Source: MVRV01 sp964646755
GTDB taxonomy: Bacteria > Desulfobacterota > Syntrophia > Syntrophales > Smithellaceae
DNA: 30,881 nt
Assembly (NCBI GenBank): GCA_964646755.1
Contig: CAZYIE010000040.1
Location: 1 to 30,881 of the forward strand
Direction: 5' to 3'
Position numbers and translations under genes: made by a program
Part shown: piece by piece, positions 6,355 to 14,255 of the stretch
Layout: each line of letters begins with the position of its first letter
Numbering within the stretch: position 1 is the first letter of the stretch
Notes under the pieces: generated by a model
The model's database searches: none
Seen by the model: only the letters and a program-made list of their open reading frames with translations
Told to the model about the DNA's origin: nothing

Positions 6355-6810
6355 TTAACCTTTTTGCAAAGCTTTTTTTAGCTTTTCGGCCAGAACACCG
6401 GAGCCTGATTCAACCGGTTTGTCCTCATAGACAACGCTGAATTCACGACCGGAGCCGTCAGTTCCGAGATACTCCGCCAATACCCCGCGGCTGTGAACAT
6501 CTTCGTGGCAATAGACACAAAGATTTTCCCAATTGCTCCCGTCAGCCGGATTATTGTAATGATTACCGTCTTTGTGGTGCACCGTTAAAAGTTTTCTCTT
6601 CGCTTCCGCAAATTCCCGGCCGCAACGGGCGCAAACCAGACCGTGAATAGCCAACGACCTTTCCCGGTAATCATCACCTGCCGCGGTCTTTTGTGCAGCT
6701 TTCATCTCCCGCACGGAATCTTCGGCTGATTTGTTTACTTCTCCGGCAGCAATTGGTTTTTTGTCCGTCTTGACTTTACCCCATTTGCTGCTGAATGTTA
6801 CTTTAGACAT
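6355..6810 (-). CDS. HNH nuclease (YajD-like)
   Basis: This 151-residue protein has a single HNH domain. A structural zinc site is formed by C60xxC63 and C98xxC101. The catalytic region is VHHKDGNHYNNP (His78, His79), then Asn93/Asn96 and His102/His106. Residues 1-45 are Lys/Ala-rich and look disordered. The closest family I can name is the YajD-type small HNH proteins of proteobacteria, whose cellular role is not established. It follows the DUF948 gene by 17 bases on the same strand and is probably transcribed with the YtxH/DUF948 pair. There are no phage genes around it. Confidence 0.8.
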   Translation of the reverse strand: MSKVTFSSKWGKVKTDKKPIAAGEVNKSAEDSVREMKAAQKTAAGDDYRERSLAIHGLVCARCGREFAEAKRKLLTVHHKDGNHYNNPADGSNWENLCVYCHEDVHSRGVLAEYLGTDGSGREFSVVYEDKPVESGSGVLAEKLKKALQKG

Positions 6811-6827
6811 AATAGACTATTCCTTTG

Positions 6828-7217
6828 TTATCGTTTGGCCAGAAACACATCCAGGAAAGCACGAATTCCCTTGCTAACAGCAACGATATTTTTTACGGTC
6901 CGAATAACGGGTAACTTCATAGCCGCTGGTGCAATGCTTTGAATATTATCGACAATATCATTTATCACCGATTGAAAACGGTCTAACGTCCCGGTTATAT
7001 TTTGAACTTCCTGATTAACGGCAGATGTCGAACTGTTTATATTTCTCGTAATTTCTTCCAGATTCTTCAAAATCAGGGGAAGACTCGAATTTAATGTTTC
7101 CAAGGTTACCGCAACATCTTTTGTCGTACGCCATAGCTGCATAAGAACCGGAATACAAAAAATCACTAATACCAGTATGGCAAGGCCAAAGATTATTAAA
7201 CATATTTCCAGATACAT
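6828..7217 (-). CDS. DUF948 (YtxG-like) membrane-anchored coiled-coil protein
   Basis: This 129-residue protein has one N-terminal membrane helix (about residues 4-26) and a long amphipathic, probably coiled-coil region rich in Asn/Ile/Leu (about 38-95). The layout fits DUF948. It starts at an ATG with a ribosome site AAGGAG. It lies 63 bases after the YtxH-like gene. DUF948 and YtxH genes are also neighbours in Bacillus subtilis (ytxG-ytxH), where the operon belongs to the general stress response, so pairing across phyla suggests a joint envelope role. The function is unknown. Confidence 0.75.
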   Translation of the reverse strand: MYLEICLIIFGLAILVLVIFCIPVLMQLWRTTKDVAVTLETLNSSLPLILKNLEEITRNINSSTSAVNQEVQNITGTLDRFQSVINDIVDNIQSIAPAAMKLPVIRTVKNIVAVSKGIRAFLDVFLAKR

Positions 7218-7280
7218 GGATTTCTCCTTCTTTGTAAAAACCCGACGAAAAGGGAAGCTCGCGCAAAAATATTATTGGAG

Positions 7281-7664
7281 TTAAGCCGGTTTACCGGTTT
7301 TCTCTTCGCGATAAGCCTCAACTCCGGCATCAATTGCTTTTTTCAGTCTATTCTTATTCTCGGCGACAGTTTCGGCACTGTGATGGGCAAATTCACTGAC
7401 TTTATTTTCCACTTCACCCACTTTTTCCTTCGCCGATAATTCCAATTCCTGCAAACGTTTTGTTGCCGATTCATAAGCCAGTTTGCTTTTTTCTACGGCT
7501 TTTTCATATTCTTCTTTTGCTTTGTTGAGAAGTTCTTCAGTTTTGCGGGCAATATCTTCACGTGTCTCCTTACCGCTCTTGGGCGCATATAAAATTCCCA
7601 AAGCAGCACCGATTAATCCACCAACAATTAAACCTTTCAGTAAATCGCCATTACTTTCCGACAT
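7281..7664 (-). CDS. YtxH domain protein
   Basis: This 127-residue protein begins with a glycine-rich hydrophobic segment (LLKGLIVGGLIGAALGILYAPKSGKETR, described here as residues 8-35), the hallmark of YtxH-like proteins. A long charged Glu/Lys helix of late-embryogenesis-abundant character follows (about 36-120). It is probably membrane-associated. A strong ribosome site (GGAGG) lies 6 bases before the ATG. It is the first gene of a minus-strand unit with the DUF948 and HNH genes. Stress-related in Bacillus; the role here is inferred only from that parallel. Confidence 0.8.
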   Translation of the reverse strand: MSESNGDLLKGLIVGGLIGAALGILYAPKSGKETREDIARKTEELLNKAKEEYEKAVEKSKLAYESATKRLQELELSAKEKVGEVENKVSEFAHHSAETVAENKNRLKKAIDAGVEAYREEKTGKPA

Positions 7665-7755
7665 ATGCCACCTCCATAATTATTTTTAATATTTCACTAA
7701 TATAATAATCCTTTTGGGGAAGGCAATACTTGCCTGCAATATAAAGCCACAAAAA

Positions 7756-7784
7756 AACCGGGCAGCCCAAAGGGTTGCCCGGTT
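7756..7784 (-). terminator. Rho-independent terminator of the lipoprotein gene
   Basis: The arms AACCGGGCAGCCC (7756-7768) and GGGTTGCCCGGTT (7772-7784) pair at 12 of 13 positions with a 3-base loop. On the minus strand the stem runs straight into seven T residues. It sits about 30 bases after the stop at 7813. Confidence 0.85.
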
Positions 7785-7812
7785 ATTGTCCTGCGAAAAT
7801 CTAATTAAACAA

Positions 7813-8025
7813 TTATTTGGCCGGAGCAGGTGCCGGAGCAGCCGGTGCTGCGGGTGCTGCTGTTGCTGCAGGTACTGCTGTTGCAGCTGGTGCCGGTGTA
7901 GCAGCGGGTGCTTCAACTTTCGGAGCCTCTGCTGGTTTTTGCTCTTCTTTTTTACAGCCTACAACTGCAAGAGACAGAGAAGCAAAGAAAAGCACGCTAA
8001 CAAAAATGGCAAATATTTTTTTCAT
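7813..8025 (-). CDS. Small Ala/Pro-rich lipoprotein
   Basis: This 70-residue predicted lipoprotein has a signal peptide beginning MKKIFAIFV, with lipobox VVGC and lipidated Cys24. After a short Lys/Glu segment, the remaining 40 residues are a low-complexity Ala/Pro/Thr linker. The start at 8025 is chosen over the ATG 21 bases upstream because the ribosome site AAAGGAGG (8036-8043) lies between them. It is monocistronic with a strong terminator. Such tails span the periplasm or peptidoglycan; no globular domain remains to carry a function. Lys25-Lys26 after the cysteine gives no inner-membrane Asp signal, so an outer-membrane location is plausible. Confidence 0.8.
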   Translation of the reverse strand: MKKIFAIFVSVLFFASLSLAVVGCKKEEQKPAEAPKVEAPAATPAPAATAVPAATAAPAAPAAPAPAPAK

Positions 8026-8176
8026 TAAAGCATATCCTCCTTTCACAGATTTTCATTATTTCGGGGTATTCTATTGCCCCAACTTTTGATCGCAGACATT
8101 ACGCTTTTTTTTTGCCTTGTCAAGATAAATTTAACAATATATAAGACGACAATAATAATAACAAAAAGGCTGCAAA

Positions 8177-9847
8177 ATGATCCTGGGTATTGATGTAGGC
8201 GGAACTCATACTGATGCGGTTTTAATAGAGAACTTCCTGTTAAAAAAGAAGGCTAAAGTTCAGACCGATAATGCCAATATTATGTCTTCACTTTTAGCCG
8301 CAGTGCAAAAAATAGGATATGATCAAAATATAAATAATATCAAGAGGATAGTCCTCAGCACGACAATTTCTACCAATGCCATAGTCCAAGGCAAGACTGA
8401 TCGGGTGGGAATGGTTTTGCAAAATGGCCCCGGATTATCACCTCAGGCATTAATTTCCGGCAAAGACTTCTTTTTCGTCAACGGCTATATCAATCACCGT
8501 GGAATATCCATGCAAACCGTAAATGAAGGAGAAATAAAAGATATCGGGGAATATTTCCGGCAGGAAAATATTCATTCGATCGGAATAGCAGGCAAGTTTT
8601 CGCCCCGTAATCCCCAACAGGAGATAAACATTGCGGAAATACTTCAGGACAAACAAAGAAATTTTTCTTTAGGACATCGTTTATCCGGAGCGCTCAACTT
8701 TCCCCGCCGTATCGCTACCACATATCTTAATGCTGCCGTTCACGACATTTACAAGGGATTTGTCCGGCAAGTGCAGCAATTTTTACGGGAAACGCAGATG
8801 AATGTCCCCGTTTATATCCTCAAAGCAGATGGCGGCACAATTTTAATTGATGAGTCTCTTTTGTATTCCGCACAGACCATTCATTCCGGGCCAGCAGCCA
8901 GCATTATGGGAGTATTGGCTACAGCCAACATTAAAGAAGATGCCGTAGCTTTGGATATCGGCGGCACAACAACCGACATTTCTGTTTTCGCAGAAGGAAT
9001 ACCTCTTCTGGAAGCATCCGGCGTAACAATCGTCGGCCGAAAAACACTGATTCGCGGCCTATATACGAAATCCATCGGTATCGGTGGCGATAGTGCAGTG
9101 CGGATAAAAAATGGATCAATTACCGTCGGCCCCGACAGGGAAGGTCCGGCGGCAGCTCTGGACGGGGCATTGCCGACTCCTACCGATGCGATGATTGTCC
9201 TGGGACTGACAACACTAGGTGACAAACAGAAAGCCATTGATGCCATTTCCAGCTTAGCAAATCAATTACACATTGATACTGTCTCTGCGGCGCAAGGCAT
9301 TCTGGATAAAACTATTGCCATAATTGCCGACAACATCCATAAGATGATCGAGGCAATCAACAATAAGCCTGTTTATACAATCCATGAACTTTTAGAAGGT
9401 AAAAAAATAAGGCCTCAGTCGGTCTATGTTGTCGGTGGACCAGCCGCAGCAATTGCGCCCGGCGTCGCTTCCCTTCTCGGCTATCCTTACATAATTCCCG
9501 AACACTCCGAAGTAGCCAATGCCATTGGCGCAGCGCTAGCCAGAACGACAGCGGAAGTAACAGTGCTCGCCGATACGGAAAAGGGAGAATTGATTATCAG
9601 TGAAGAGGGAATTATTAAAAAAATCCCGCACAATTTTTCATCTGGGCAGGCGACCGAAGCAGGCTTTGAAGCTCTCCGGGCCAGGGCTGTTAAAATGGGT
9701 GCAGATTTTAACAATTTGGAAATGGAAGTAACCGAAGCGCAGGAATTCAATATGATCAGAGATTTTTGCACGACAGGAAAAAATATTCGCACCAAGATTC
9801 AAATCAAGCCTGGATTGATTTCACCCAGTGCAGCAAGGAATCAGTAA
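8177..9847 (+). CDS. Hydantoinase A / oxoprolinase-type ATPase
   Basis: This 556-residue ASKHA-fold protein belongs to the hydantoinase A/5-oxoprolinase superfamily. The N-terminal phosphate motif is GIDVGGTHTDAV (4-15). HSGPAAS (236-242) and DIGGTTTDIS (260-269) mark the second domain, and VVGGPAAA lies further on. Relatives use ATP to open cyclic amides or to carboxylate ketones, usually with a HyuB-type partner; none is present here, and the protein is shorter than HyuA (about 690). It is the first gene of a three-gene operon, with its stop one base before the deacetylase start. The substrate cannot be assigned. The upstream ribosome site is weak (AAAGG). Confidence 0.8.
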   Translation: MILGIDVGGTHTDAVLIENFLLKKKAKVQTDNANIMSSLLAAVQKIGYDQNINNIKRIVLSTTISTNAIVQGKTDRVGMVLQNGPGLSPQALISGKDFFFVNGYINHRGISMQTVNEGEIKDIGEYFRQENIHSIGIAGKFSPRNPQQEINIAEILQDKQRNFSLGHRLSGALNFPRRIATTYLNAAVHDIYKGFVRQVQQFLRETQMNVPVYILKADGGTILIDESLLYSAQTIHSGPAASIMGVLATANIKEDAVALDIGGTTTDISVFAEGIPLLEASGVTIVGRKTLIRGLYTKSIGIGGDSAVRIKNGSITVGPDREGPAAALDGALPTPTDAMIVLGLTTLGDKQKAIDAISSLANQLHIDTVSAAQGILDKTIAIIADNIHKMIEAINNKPVYTIHELLEGKKIRPQSVYVVGGPAAAIAPGVASLLGYPYIIPEHSEVANAIGAALARTTAEVTVLADTEKGELIISEEGIIKKIPHNFSSGQATEAGFEALRARAVKMGADFNNLEMEVTEAQEFNMIRDFCTTGKNIRTKIQIKPGLISPSAARNQ

Positions 9848-9848
9848 A

Positions 9849-11159
9849 ATGACGCGAAAAGAAAAAAAAACCGGTTTGATCTTTTTCCCGGCTTTCGACT
9901 GGGCGATTTCCGAAACTCACCCGGAAAGGGAAGAGAGGCTTCTCTACACGCAGGATCAGGTTTTCGAAGAAGGCCTGCTGGATTTGGAAAACATCGTGGA
10001 ATTTAAGCCCGGCGTGGCCACCTATGATGATGTTAACCGCTGTCACATTTGCGTTCCCGATGCTCCAAGTCTGACAACTCCATCACATCTAATCTCGGCA
10101 GGGGGCGCCATCACCGCCGCGCAAAAAGTTATGACCGGTGAAGTGGACAATGCCTTTGCCTTGGTCCGGCCGCCCGGCCATCATGCCATGCTTGTTGCTC
10201 ATGGAGCGCGAGGTTTCTGTAATATCAACATTGAAGCTGTCATGGTCGAATATATCCGCAAGAATTTCGGCATCAAGAAGATTGCCATTGTCGATACGGA
10301 TTGCCACCACGGTGACGGTACGCAGGATATTTATTGGAATGATCCTGATGTTATGTGCATTTCGCTGCACCAGGATGGGCGCACACTCTATCCGGGGACA
10401 GGTTTTATTGAAGATTTCGGCGGGCCTAACGCTTTAGGCGCTACTATAAATATTCCTCTGCCGCCCCGAACATCGGATGATGGTTTTTTATATGTTTTAG
10501 ATCACGTCATTCGACCGGTTCTGGATGAATTTCAGCCGGAAATAATCATCAATTCCGCCGGGCAGGACAACCACTACAGCGATCCTCTTACTAATATGCG
10601 TTTTAGCGCTCAAGGATATGCCCTCTTGAACGAAAAGCTGGCCCCGCATATTGCAGTGCTGGAAGGTGGCTACTCCATTGAGAGAGCCCTTCCCTATGTA
10701 AATGTCGGCATAATCCTGGCCATGGCCGGACTCGATTACAGCTGCGTCAAAGAACCGGATTATGATCCTGATAAAATACGCCAATCCCCGGAAATATCAA
10801 ACTTCATTGAAAAAGAAGCACGGGATATTCTCAAAATGTGGGAAAACAGAAAAAAAATGAAGGCACAGACAGTTGGTTCGTCAGCTTATGTCCGACGCGT
10901 GAAAAACATCTATTATGATACAGACGGTATCTCCGAAAAACAAACCGAAACAGTGCGCGTTTGTAATGACTGTGGAGGATTAGTCATGATTGACTCTGCA
11001 GCCGACAACGGAAGAAAAATCTTCGCCGTGATTCTCCCCAATCGCTGTTGTCCCGAATGCCGTTCAAGCGGAGAAACGTTTTTTGAGCGCGTTAATCGTG
11101 GACAATACAGCAATGTTTATTTGCAGGATCGTGAGAAAGACATATTTCTCGCTAAATAA
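9849..11159 (+). CDS. Zinc-dependent histone-deacetylase-family deacylase with C-terminal zinc ribbon
   Basis: This 436-residue protein has the full active site of the arginase-fold HDAC/AcuC/acetylpolyamine amidohydrolase family: RPPGHH (107-112), DTDCHHGDGT (149-158) with zinc ligands Asp151 and His153, the third ligand Asp240 in SAGQDNHYSDPL, and EGGY with Tyr275. After the catalytic domain, a helical linker (about 315-345) leads to CxxC pairs at Cys372/Cys375 and Cys401/Cys404, a zinc-ribbon-like extension absent from ordinary AcuC. The ATG at 9849 follows AAGGAA by 8 bases and the previous stop by one base. Bacterial members remove acetyl or other acyl groups from proteins or polyamines. 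In a cell full of reactive acyl-CoAs a protein deacylase role is plausible but inferred. Confidence 0.88.
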   Translation: MTRKEKKTGLIFFPAFDWAISETHPEREERLLYTQDQVFEEGLLDLENIVEFKPGVATYDDVNRCHICVPDAPSLTTPSHLISAGGAITAAQKVMTGEVDNAFALVRPPGHHAMLVAHGARGFCNINIEAVMVEYIRKNFGIKKIAIVDTDCHHGDGTQDIYWNDPDVMCISLHQDGRTLYPGTGFIEDFGGPNALGATINIPLPPRTSDDGFLYVLDHVIRPVLDEFQPEIIINSAGQDNHYSDPLTNMRFSAQGYALLNEKLAPHIAVLEGGYSIERALPYVNVGIILAMAGLDYSCVKEPDYDPDKIRQSPEISNFIEKEARDILKMWENRKKMKAQTVGSSAYVRRVKNIYYDTDGISEKQTETVRVCNDCGGLVMIDSAADNGRKIFAVILPNRCCPECRSSGETFFERVNRGQYSNVYLQDREKDIFLAK

Positions 11160-11181
11160 TTTTAAAATACCGGAGCTCTCA

Positions 11182-11583
11182 ATGGATGAAAAAGACATAA
11201 AAGCAAAAACAGCGCAAACGGCAAAATTGCTTTTTTCCGGCGGCGCCAAGCTTGATCCGCCTTATCTTTTGTGGCGGGAATTCAACCACGAATTGGCCAA
11301 TGATTTTTCGCGTTTTATCACCGGCAATCTTTATTCCCGCAATGTTTTGACGATACAGGAAAGGCAAATGGCAGCCTGTGCCATGCTCGCAGCCATTAAG
11401 GCCAAAGATGAGTTGAAATTACATGTAAATGCAGCATTAAACGTCGGCTGTGACCCGCATAAACTTGCTGAAATATTTTTTCAAACGGCAACTTATGCCG
11501 GAATGCCGGCAGTAAATGAAGCGCTGGCTGTATTTAAGCAGGTCCTGCAAGAACGCAACGAATGGCCAATCCAGAGCGCGTGA
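11182..11583 (+). CDS. Carboxymuconolactone decarboxylase-like (AhpD-fold) protein
   Basis: This 133-residue all-helical protein resembles the CMD family, with the core AACAMLAAIKAKDELKLHV (about residues 55-75) and GCDPHKLAEIFFQ. The AhpD redox motif CxxC is not present, so peroxidase-type activity is unlikely. Gamma-carboxymuconolactone decarboxylases have about this length, but the role cannot be fixed. Start at 11182 is chosen from CGGAG upstream and the family N-terminus; longer in-frame starts overlap the deacetylase gene. It is the last gene of the operon, 22 bases after the deacetylase stop. Confidence 0.75.
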   Translation: MDEKDIKAKTAQTAKLLFSGGAKLDPPYLLWREFNHELANDFSRFITGNLYSRNVLTIQERQMAACAMLAAIKAKDELKLHVNAALNVGCDPHKLAEIFFQTATYAGMPAVNEALAVFKQVLQERNEWPIQSA

Positions 11584-11646
11584 GTCACGCGGCCGGAAAG
11601 AAAATGAATATCCGACCACGTCCACCCCATACCCCTCCAGGCATGC

Positions 11647-11777
11647 GAGACTGTGTCACAATTCATTTTTGTGTCATTTCGAAGCGAAGCGAGAAATCTT
11701 GCTTTCAATAAATTCAGCATCTTAAGATTCCTCGCTTCGCTTCGGAATGACATTTTTTCTAATTGCGACACAGTCTC
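11647..11777. mobile_element. MITE-like palindromic element, shell family B, copy 2
   Basis: The ends GAGACTGTGTCACAATT and AATTGCGACACAGTCTC are inverted repeats with one mismatch, flanked by ATGC on both sides (11643-11646 and 11778-11781). The core pairs TGTCATTTCGAAGCGAAGCG with CGCTTCGCTTCGGAATGACA, a core different from that of the other family B copy. Length is 131 bp. The 11584-11955 interval holds no gene, only this element, the palindrome at 11838 and a terminator. Confidence 0.8.
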
Positions 11778-11837
11778 ATGCGCCGAACTAGACGCGCCGG
11801 CGGGGGACACGCCAAACTCACCTAAGAAACTTCACGA

Positions 11838-11910
11838 GTCATTGCGAGCGAAGCGCGGCAATCTCAATCGGTTAGATTGCCGCGTTCACTATTGTTAACT
11901 CGCAATGACA
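11838..11910. repeat. Free-standing TCATTGCGAGCGAAG palindrome
   Basis: GTCATTGCGAGCGAAGCGCGG on the left is answered by CTCGCAATGAC at 11899-11909, with CGGCAATCT and AGATTGCCG paired inside. It lacks the outer shells seen at 1108 and 2654, so this is the core on its own. Confidence 0.65.
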
Positions 11911-11929
11911 AATGAGATTTAAAACACAT

Positions 11930-11948
11930 CTCCCCCGGCCAGGGGGAG
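11930..11948 (-). terminator. Hairpin after the biotin carrier gene
   Basis: CTCCCCC and GGGGGAG form a 7-bp GC stem with a 5-base loop, 7 bases beyond the biotin carrier stop. On the minus strand it is followed by ATGTGTTTTAAAT, a loose U tract. It is the likely terminator of the four-gene carboxylase operon. Confidence 0.55.
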
Positions 11949-11955
11949 TCTTGTC

Positions 11956-12171
11956 TTATTCCAGGACAATCAACAATTGATTGGCGTCAACCTTGTCTTT
12001 TTCTTTCACTTTGATTTCTTTGACTGTGCCGGCAGCCGTTGCGCAAATGGGGTTCTCCATTTTCATGGCTTCCAGAATAATCAACTCATCATCGGCTTGG
12101 ACCTGATCACCAACGTTAACCAGAATCTCGGCAATTGTTCCCGGCATATGTGCTACAACATTTGTACTCAT
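11956..12171 (-). CDS. Free-standing biotin carboxyl carrier protein
   Basis: This 71-residue protein consists of a single biotinyl domain. The biotin-accepting lysine is Lys37 in EAMKMEN, and the surrounding barrel (GTIAEILVNVGDQV, then AGTVKEIKVKEKDKV) is complete. It starts with ATG after AAGGAG. In most methylcrotonyl- or propionyl-CoA carboxylases this domain is fused to the biotin carboxylase; here it is separate, as in glutaconyl-CoA decarboxylase, transcarboxylase and some archaeal or anaerobic carboxylases. It is last in the operon, 28 bases after the lyase-like gene. The biotin carboxylase (or a sodium-pump decarboxylase subunit) is not in this window. Confidence 0.92.
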   Translation of the reverse strand: MSTNVVAHMPGTIAEILVNVGDQVQADDELIILEAMKMENPICATAAGTVKEIKVKEKDKVDANQLLIVLE

Positions 12172-12199
12172 AGTTTTATCTCCTTATTATTTTCCTGTT

Positions 12200-13390
12200 T
12201 TATTTCTTCCAAATCGGATCTGCAGGGCCATATTCTTTGGGCAGTATCGCCTGCGCCGGCCATTCCGCCGGGGTATTCTGCCCAGGTTTCTCACCGGTCT
12301 TCTCGATCAATTTTTTCAAACCGGGACGGGCAAACTTCATATGACCAGCCTTGATGGTCCGGCCGTTGTAAATGGCTTCTGAGCGGAGATGGCCACCCAT
12401 GGTCTTCTCCATCTTTTTGCCCAGCCACAAAATACGGTCCACGTCAAAGCCATGCTCAATACCAAGTTCATCAATCTGGACAAGCAGATCTTCCAGGCAG
12501 ATGAGTCCCACAAAACGGGGATCCTCGTAATAGTAGTCTCCTGTCCCCCGGATCGGGCTATCGTCAAGGAAGTTGGCGGGCTGGCCACCAAGACCACCTA
12601 ATGTCCCCTCGAACCTCGTAAAGCCGGCCATAAGCGATGCCAGGATCGATGACGATGCAACACGCTTCGTCTCGTGAAGATGAAGCAGATGGGCCTCGGG
12701 ATTAGGCATAGCATCCATAACCATGGAACAATAACGATAAACGTCTGCCGCATTGGCAGATCCGTCGTGGTCGGCATGCTCGATGTCATGAGCGCCAATG
12801 GAAAACCATCGCTTTGTAAATTCTACGGCATCTTCCATTTTGGTTGCGCCGCTGATGGGGCTTCCCCATATTGTGCTGACGGTGCCGCACATTTTGAGAC
12901 CGGCATCCCGGGCTTTGGCAATACACCGTTCGGCCTCTCTCCAATATTGAGAGAGTGTCGTTCCGGAATTGGCGAAGTGATGTTCGGGATCCGTCGAAAC
13001 CATCATGAGAATCCGGTCCGGACCGATCCCTTTTTTCTTCAATTCGATGGCTCTATCAACAGCAGGCTCCCGAATCGTAACGGCCGTCATGACAATCTCG
13101 TCATAATTGATCCCGGCCTTGGCGCAGCGCTTCTTGAAACCGTCGCTCCGCATTGCCGTCAGAACAGCTTCTGCATCCGAAAACTGCGGTGTGGTAACGG
13201 CACTACCTAAGTTGGTAATCTCAATCTCTTTGGCCCCGGCTAGAATTATCTCCTGACCATAGAAAATTTTGGCTTGCGTCGAAATGAATTTTTCACAATG
13301 CTGGAAACCATCCCGGATAGTAATATCGCCGATGGTCACCTTTTTGGGCATCCTTGGGAAAATTTTCCAAAGATCGTACTCTGTTGCCAT
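12200..13390 (-). CDS. HMG-CoA-lyase-like DRE-TIM metallolyase
   Basis: This 396-residue TIM-barrel enzyme belongs to the HMGL/pyruvate carboxyltransferase family. The signature GDITIRDGFQ puts Arg26-Asp27 at the metal site, HLHE (His237, His239) gives the HxH metal ligands, and GLGGQP (266-271) is the counterpart of GLGGCP in HMG-CoA lyase. The active-site cysteine of classical HMG-CoA lyase is thus Gln270. The protein is also about 90 residues longer than usual, with a C-terminal extension. The start at 13390 follows AGGAGG; an ATG 21 bases upstream precedes that site. Context (carboxyltransferase, methylglutaconyl-type hydratase, biotin carrier) points to cleavage of a 3-hydroxy-3-methyl-dioyl-CoA, but the changed residue leaves the reaction open; it could be another aldol-type lyase or a synthase. 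Confidence 0.8.
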   Translation of the reverse strand: MATEYDLWKIFPRMPKKVTIGDITIRDGFQHCEKFISTQAKIFYGQEIILAGAKEIEITNLGSAVTTPQFSDAEAVLTAMRSDGFKKRCAKAGINYDEIVMTAVTIREPAVDRAIELKKKGIGPDRILMMVSTDPEHHFANSGTTLSQYWREAERCIAKARDAGLKMCGTVSTIWGSPISGATKMEDAVEFTKRWFSIGAHDIEHADHDGSANAADVYRYCSMVMDAMPNPEAHLLHLHETKRVASSSILASLMAGFTRFEGTLGGLGGQPANFLDDSPIRGTGDYYYEDPRFVGLICLEDLLVQIDELGIEHGFDVDRILWLGKKMEKTMGGHLRSEAIYNGRTIKAGHMKFARPGLKKLIEKTGEKPGQNTPAEWPAQAILPKEYGPADPIWKK

Positions 13391-13423
13391 AAACTTATTC
13401 CTCCTGAACAATAATATTTGTTT

Positions 13424-14224
13424 TTATTCGCCTTTAAATACCGGTTTGCGCTTTTCCGCGAAAGCAGTCAGGGCTTCCATCCGGTCCTTCGTGGGAATAG
13501 TCACTTCGTAGGCTTTGGATTCCAGCGGCAGAGCCACTCCGAGGCTGGCTTCCGATCCGTAATTGAGTGCAAATTTGGCCTGGGCAACCCCGATGGGACC
13601 ATTTTTCGCAATTTCCGAAGCAAGTTTCAGTGCCTCGTTCATCAGTTCTTCCGGTGCAACAACCGAGCTGACCAGTCCGATAGCCAGAGCCGTCTGAGCG
13701 TTGATCCGCCTTGCTGTGTAGATTAATTCCTTGGCCTTGGCCAGACCGACAATCCGGGGAAGCCTCTGGGTGCCTCCGGCTCCGGGAATAACCGCCAGAC
13801 TTGTTTCCGTGAGCCCCATCATGACATTGGAAGAGGCAATGCGGATGTCACAGGCCAGAGATAATTCCGTTCCGCCTCCAAAAGCAAAACCATTGATAGC
13901 GGCAATTACGGGAACACGTACCTGCTCGACAGCCGTAAAAGTGTTACGGATTGTGAAGATAAACCGCCGAACCTGATCTTGCGTCATCGACCGCCTTTCT
14001 TTAAGGTCAGCACCTGTGGAGAAGGACCATTTCTTCGGATCGTCGCCTGCCTTGGTGCCGGTGATAATGATGCAGCGGAGATTCATATCAAAATTGGCTT
14101 CCCGAATTACATCCGACAAGGCAGCCAGTAAATCAAAATTAAAGCAGTTCATGGCATCGGGACGATTCAGCGTAAGAATCAAGATACCATCTTCTGTTCT
14201 TTCCTGCAGCAATACATCTGACAT
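13424..14224 (-). CDS. Enoyl-CoA hydratase, methylglutaconyl-CoA hydratase (AUH/LiuC) type
   Basis: This 266-residue crotonase has both catalytic glutamates, Glu120 (FGGGTEL) and Glu140 (GLTETSL), 20 residues apart as in active hydratases, followed by IPGAGGTQRLPR. The C-terminal stretch TIPTKDRMEALTAFAEKRKP closely resembles human AUH as I remember it, which supports a 3-methylglutaconyl-CoA hydratase role over general beta-oxidation. The longer frame uses a GTG that overlaps the ribosome site (GAGGAAGG, 14233-14240), so the ATG at 14224 is preferred. It is second in the operon, 31 bases after the carboxyltransferase and 33 before the lyase. Confidence 0.85.
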   Translation of the reverse strand: MSDVLLQERTEDGILILTLNRPDAMNCFNFDLLAALSDVIREANFDMNLRCIIITGTKAGDDPKKWSFSTGADLKERRSMTQDQVRRFIFTIRNTFTAVEQVRVPVIAAINGFAFGGGTELSLACDIRIASSNVMMGLTETSLAVIPGAGGTQRLPRIVGLAKAKELIYTARRINAQTALAIGLVSSVVAPEELMNEALKLASEIAKNGPIGVAQAKFALNYGSEASLGVALPLESKAYEVTIPTKDRMEALTAFAEKRKPVFKGE

Positions 14225-14255
14225 TGTCTTCACCTTCCTCTCTTAATCTTCTTTG

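Noticed and set aside
7817..8089. Plus-strand Ala/Gly-rich open frame
   Set aside because: It is the antisense reading of the Ala/Pro-rich lipoprotein tail.
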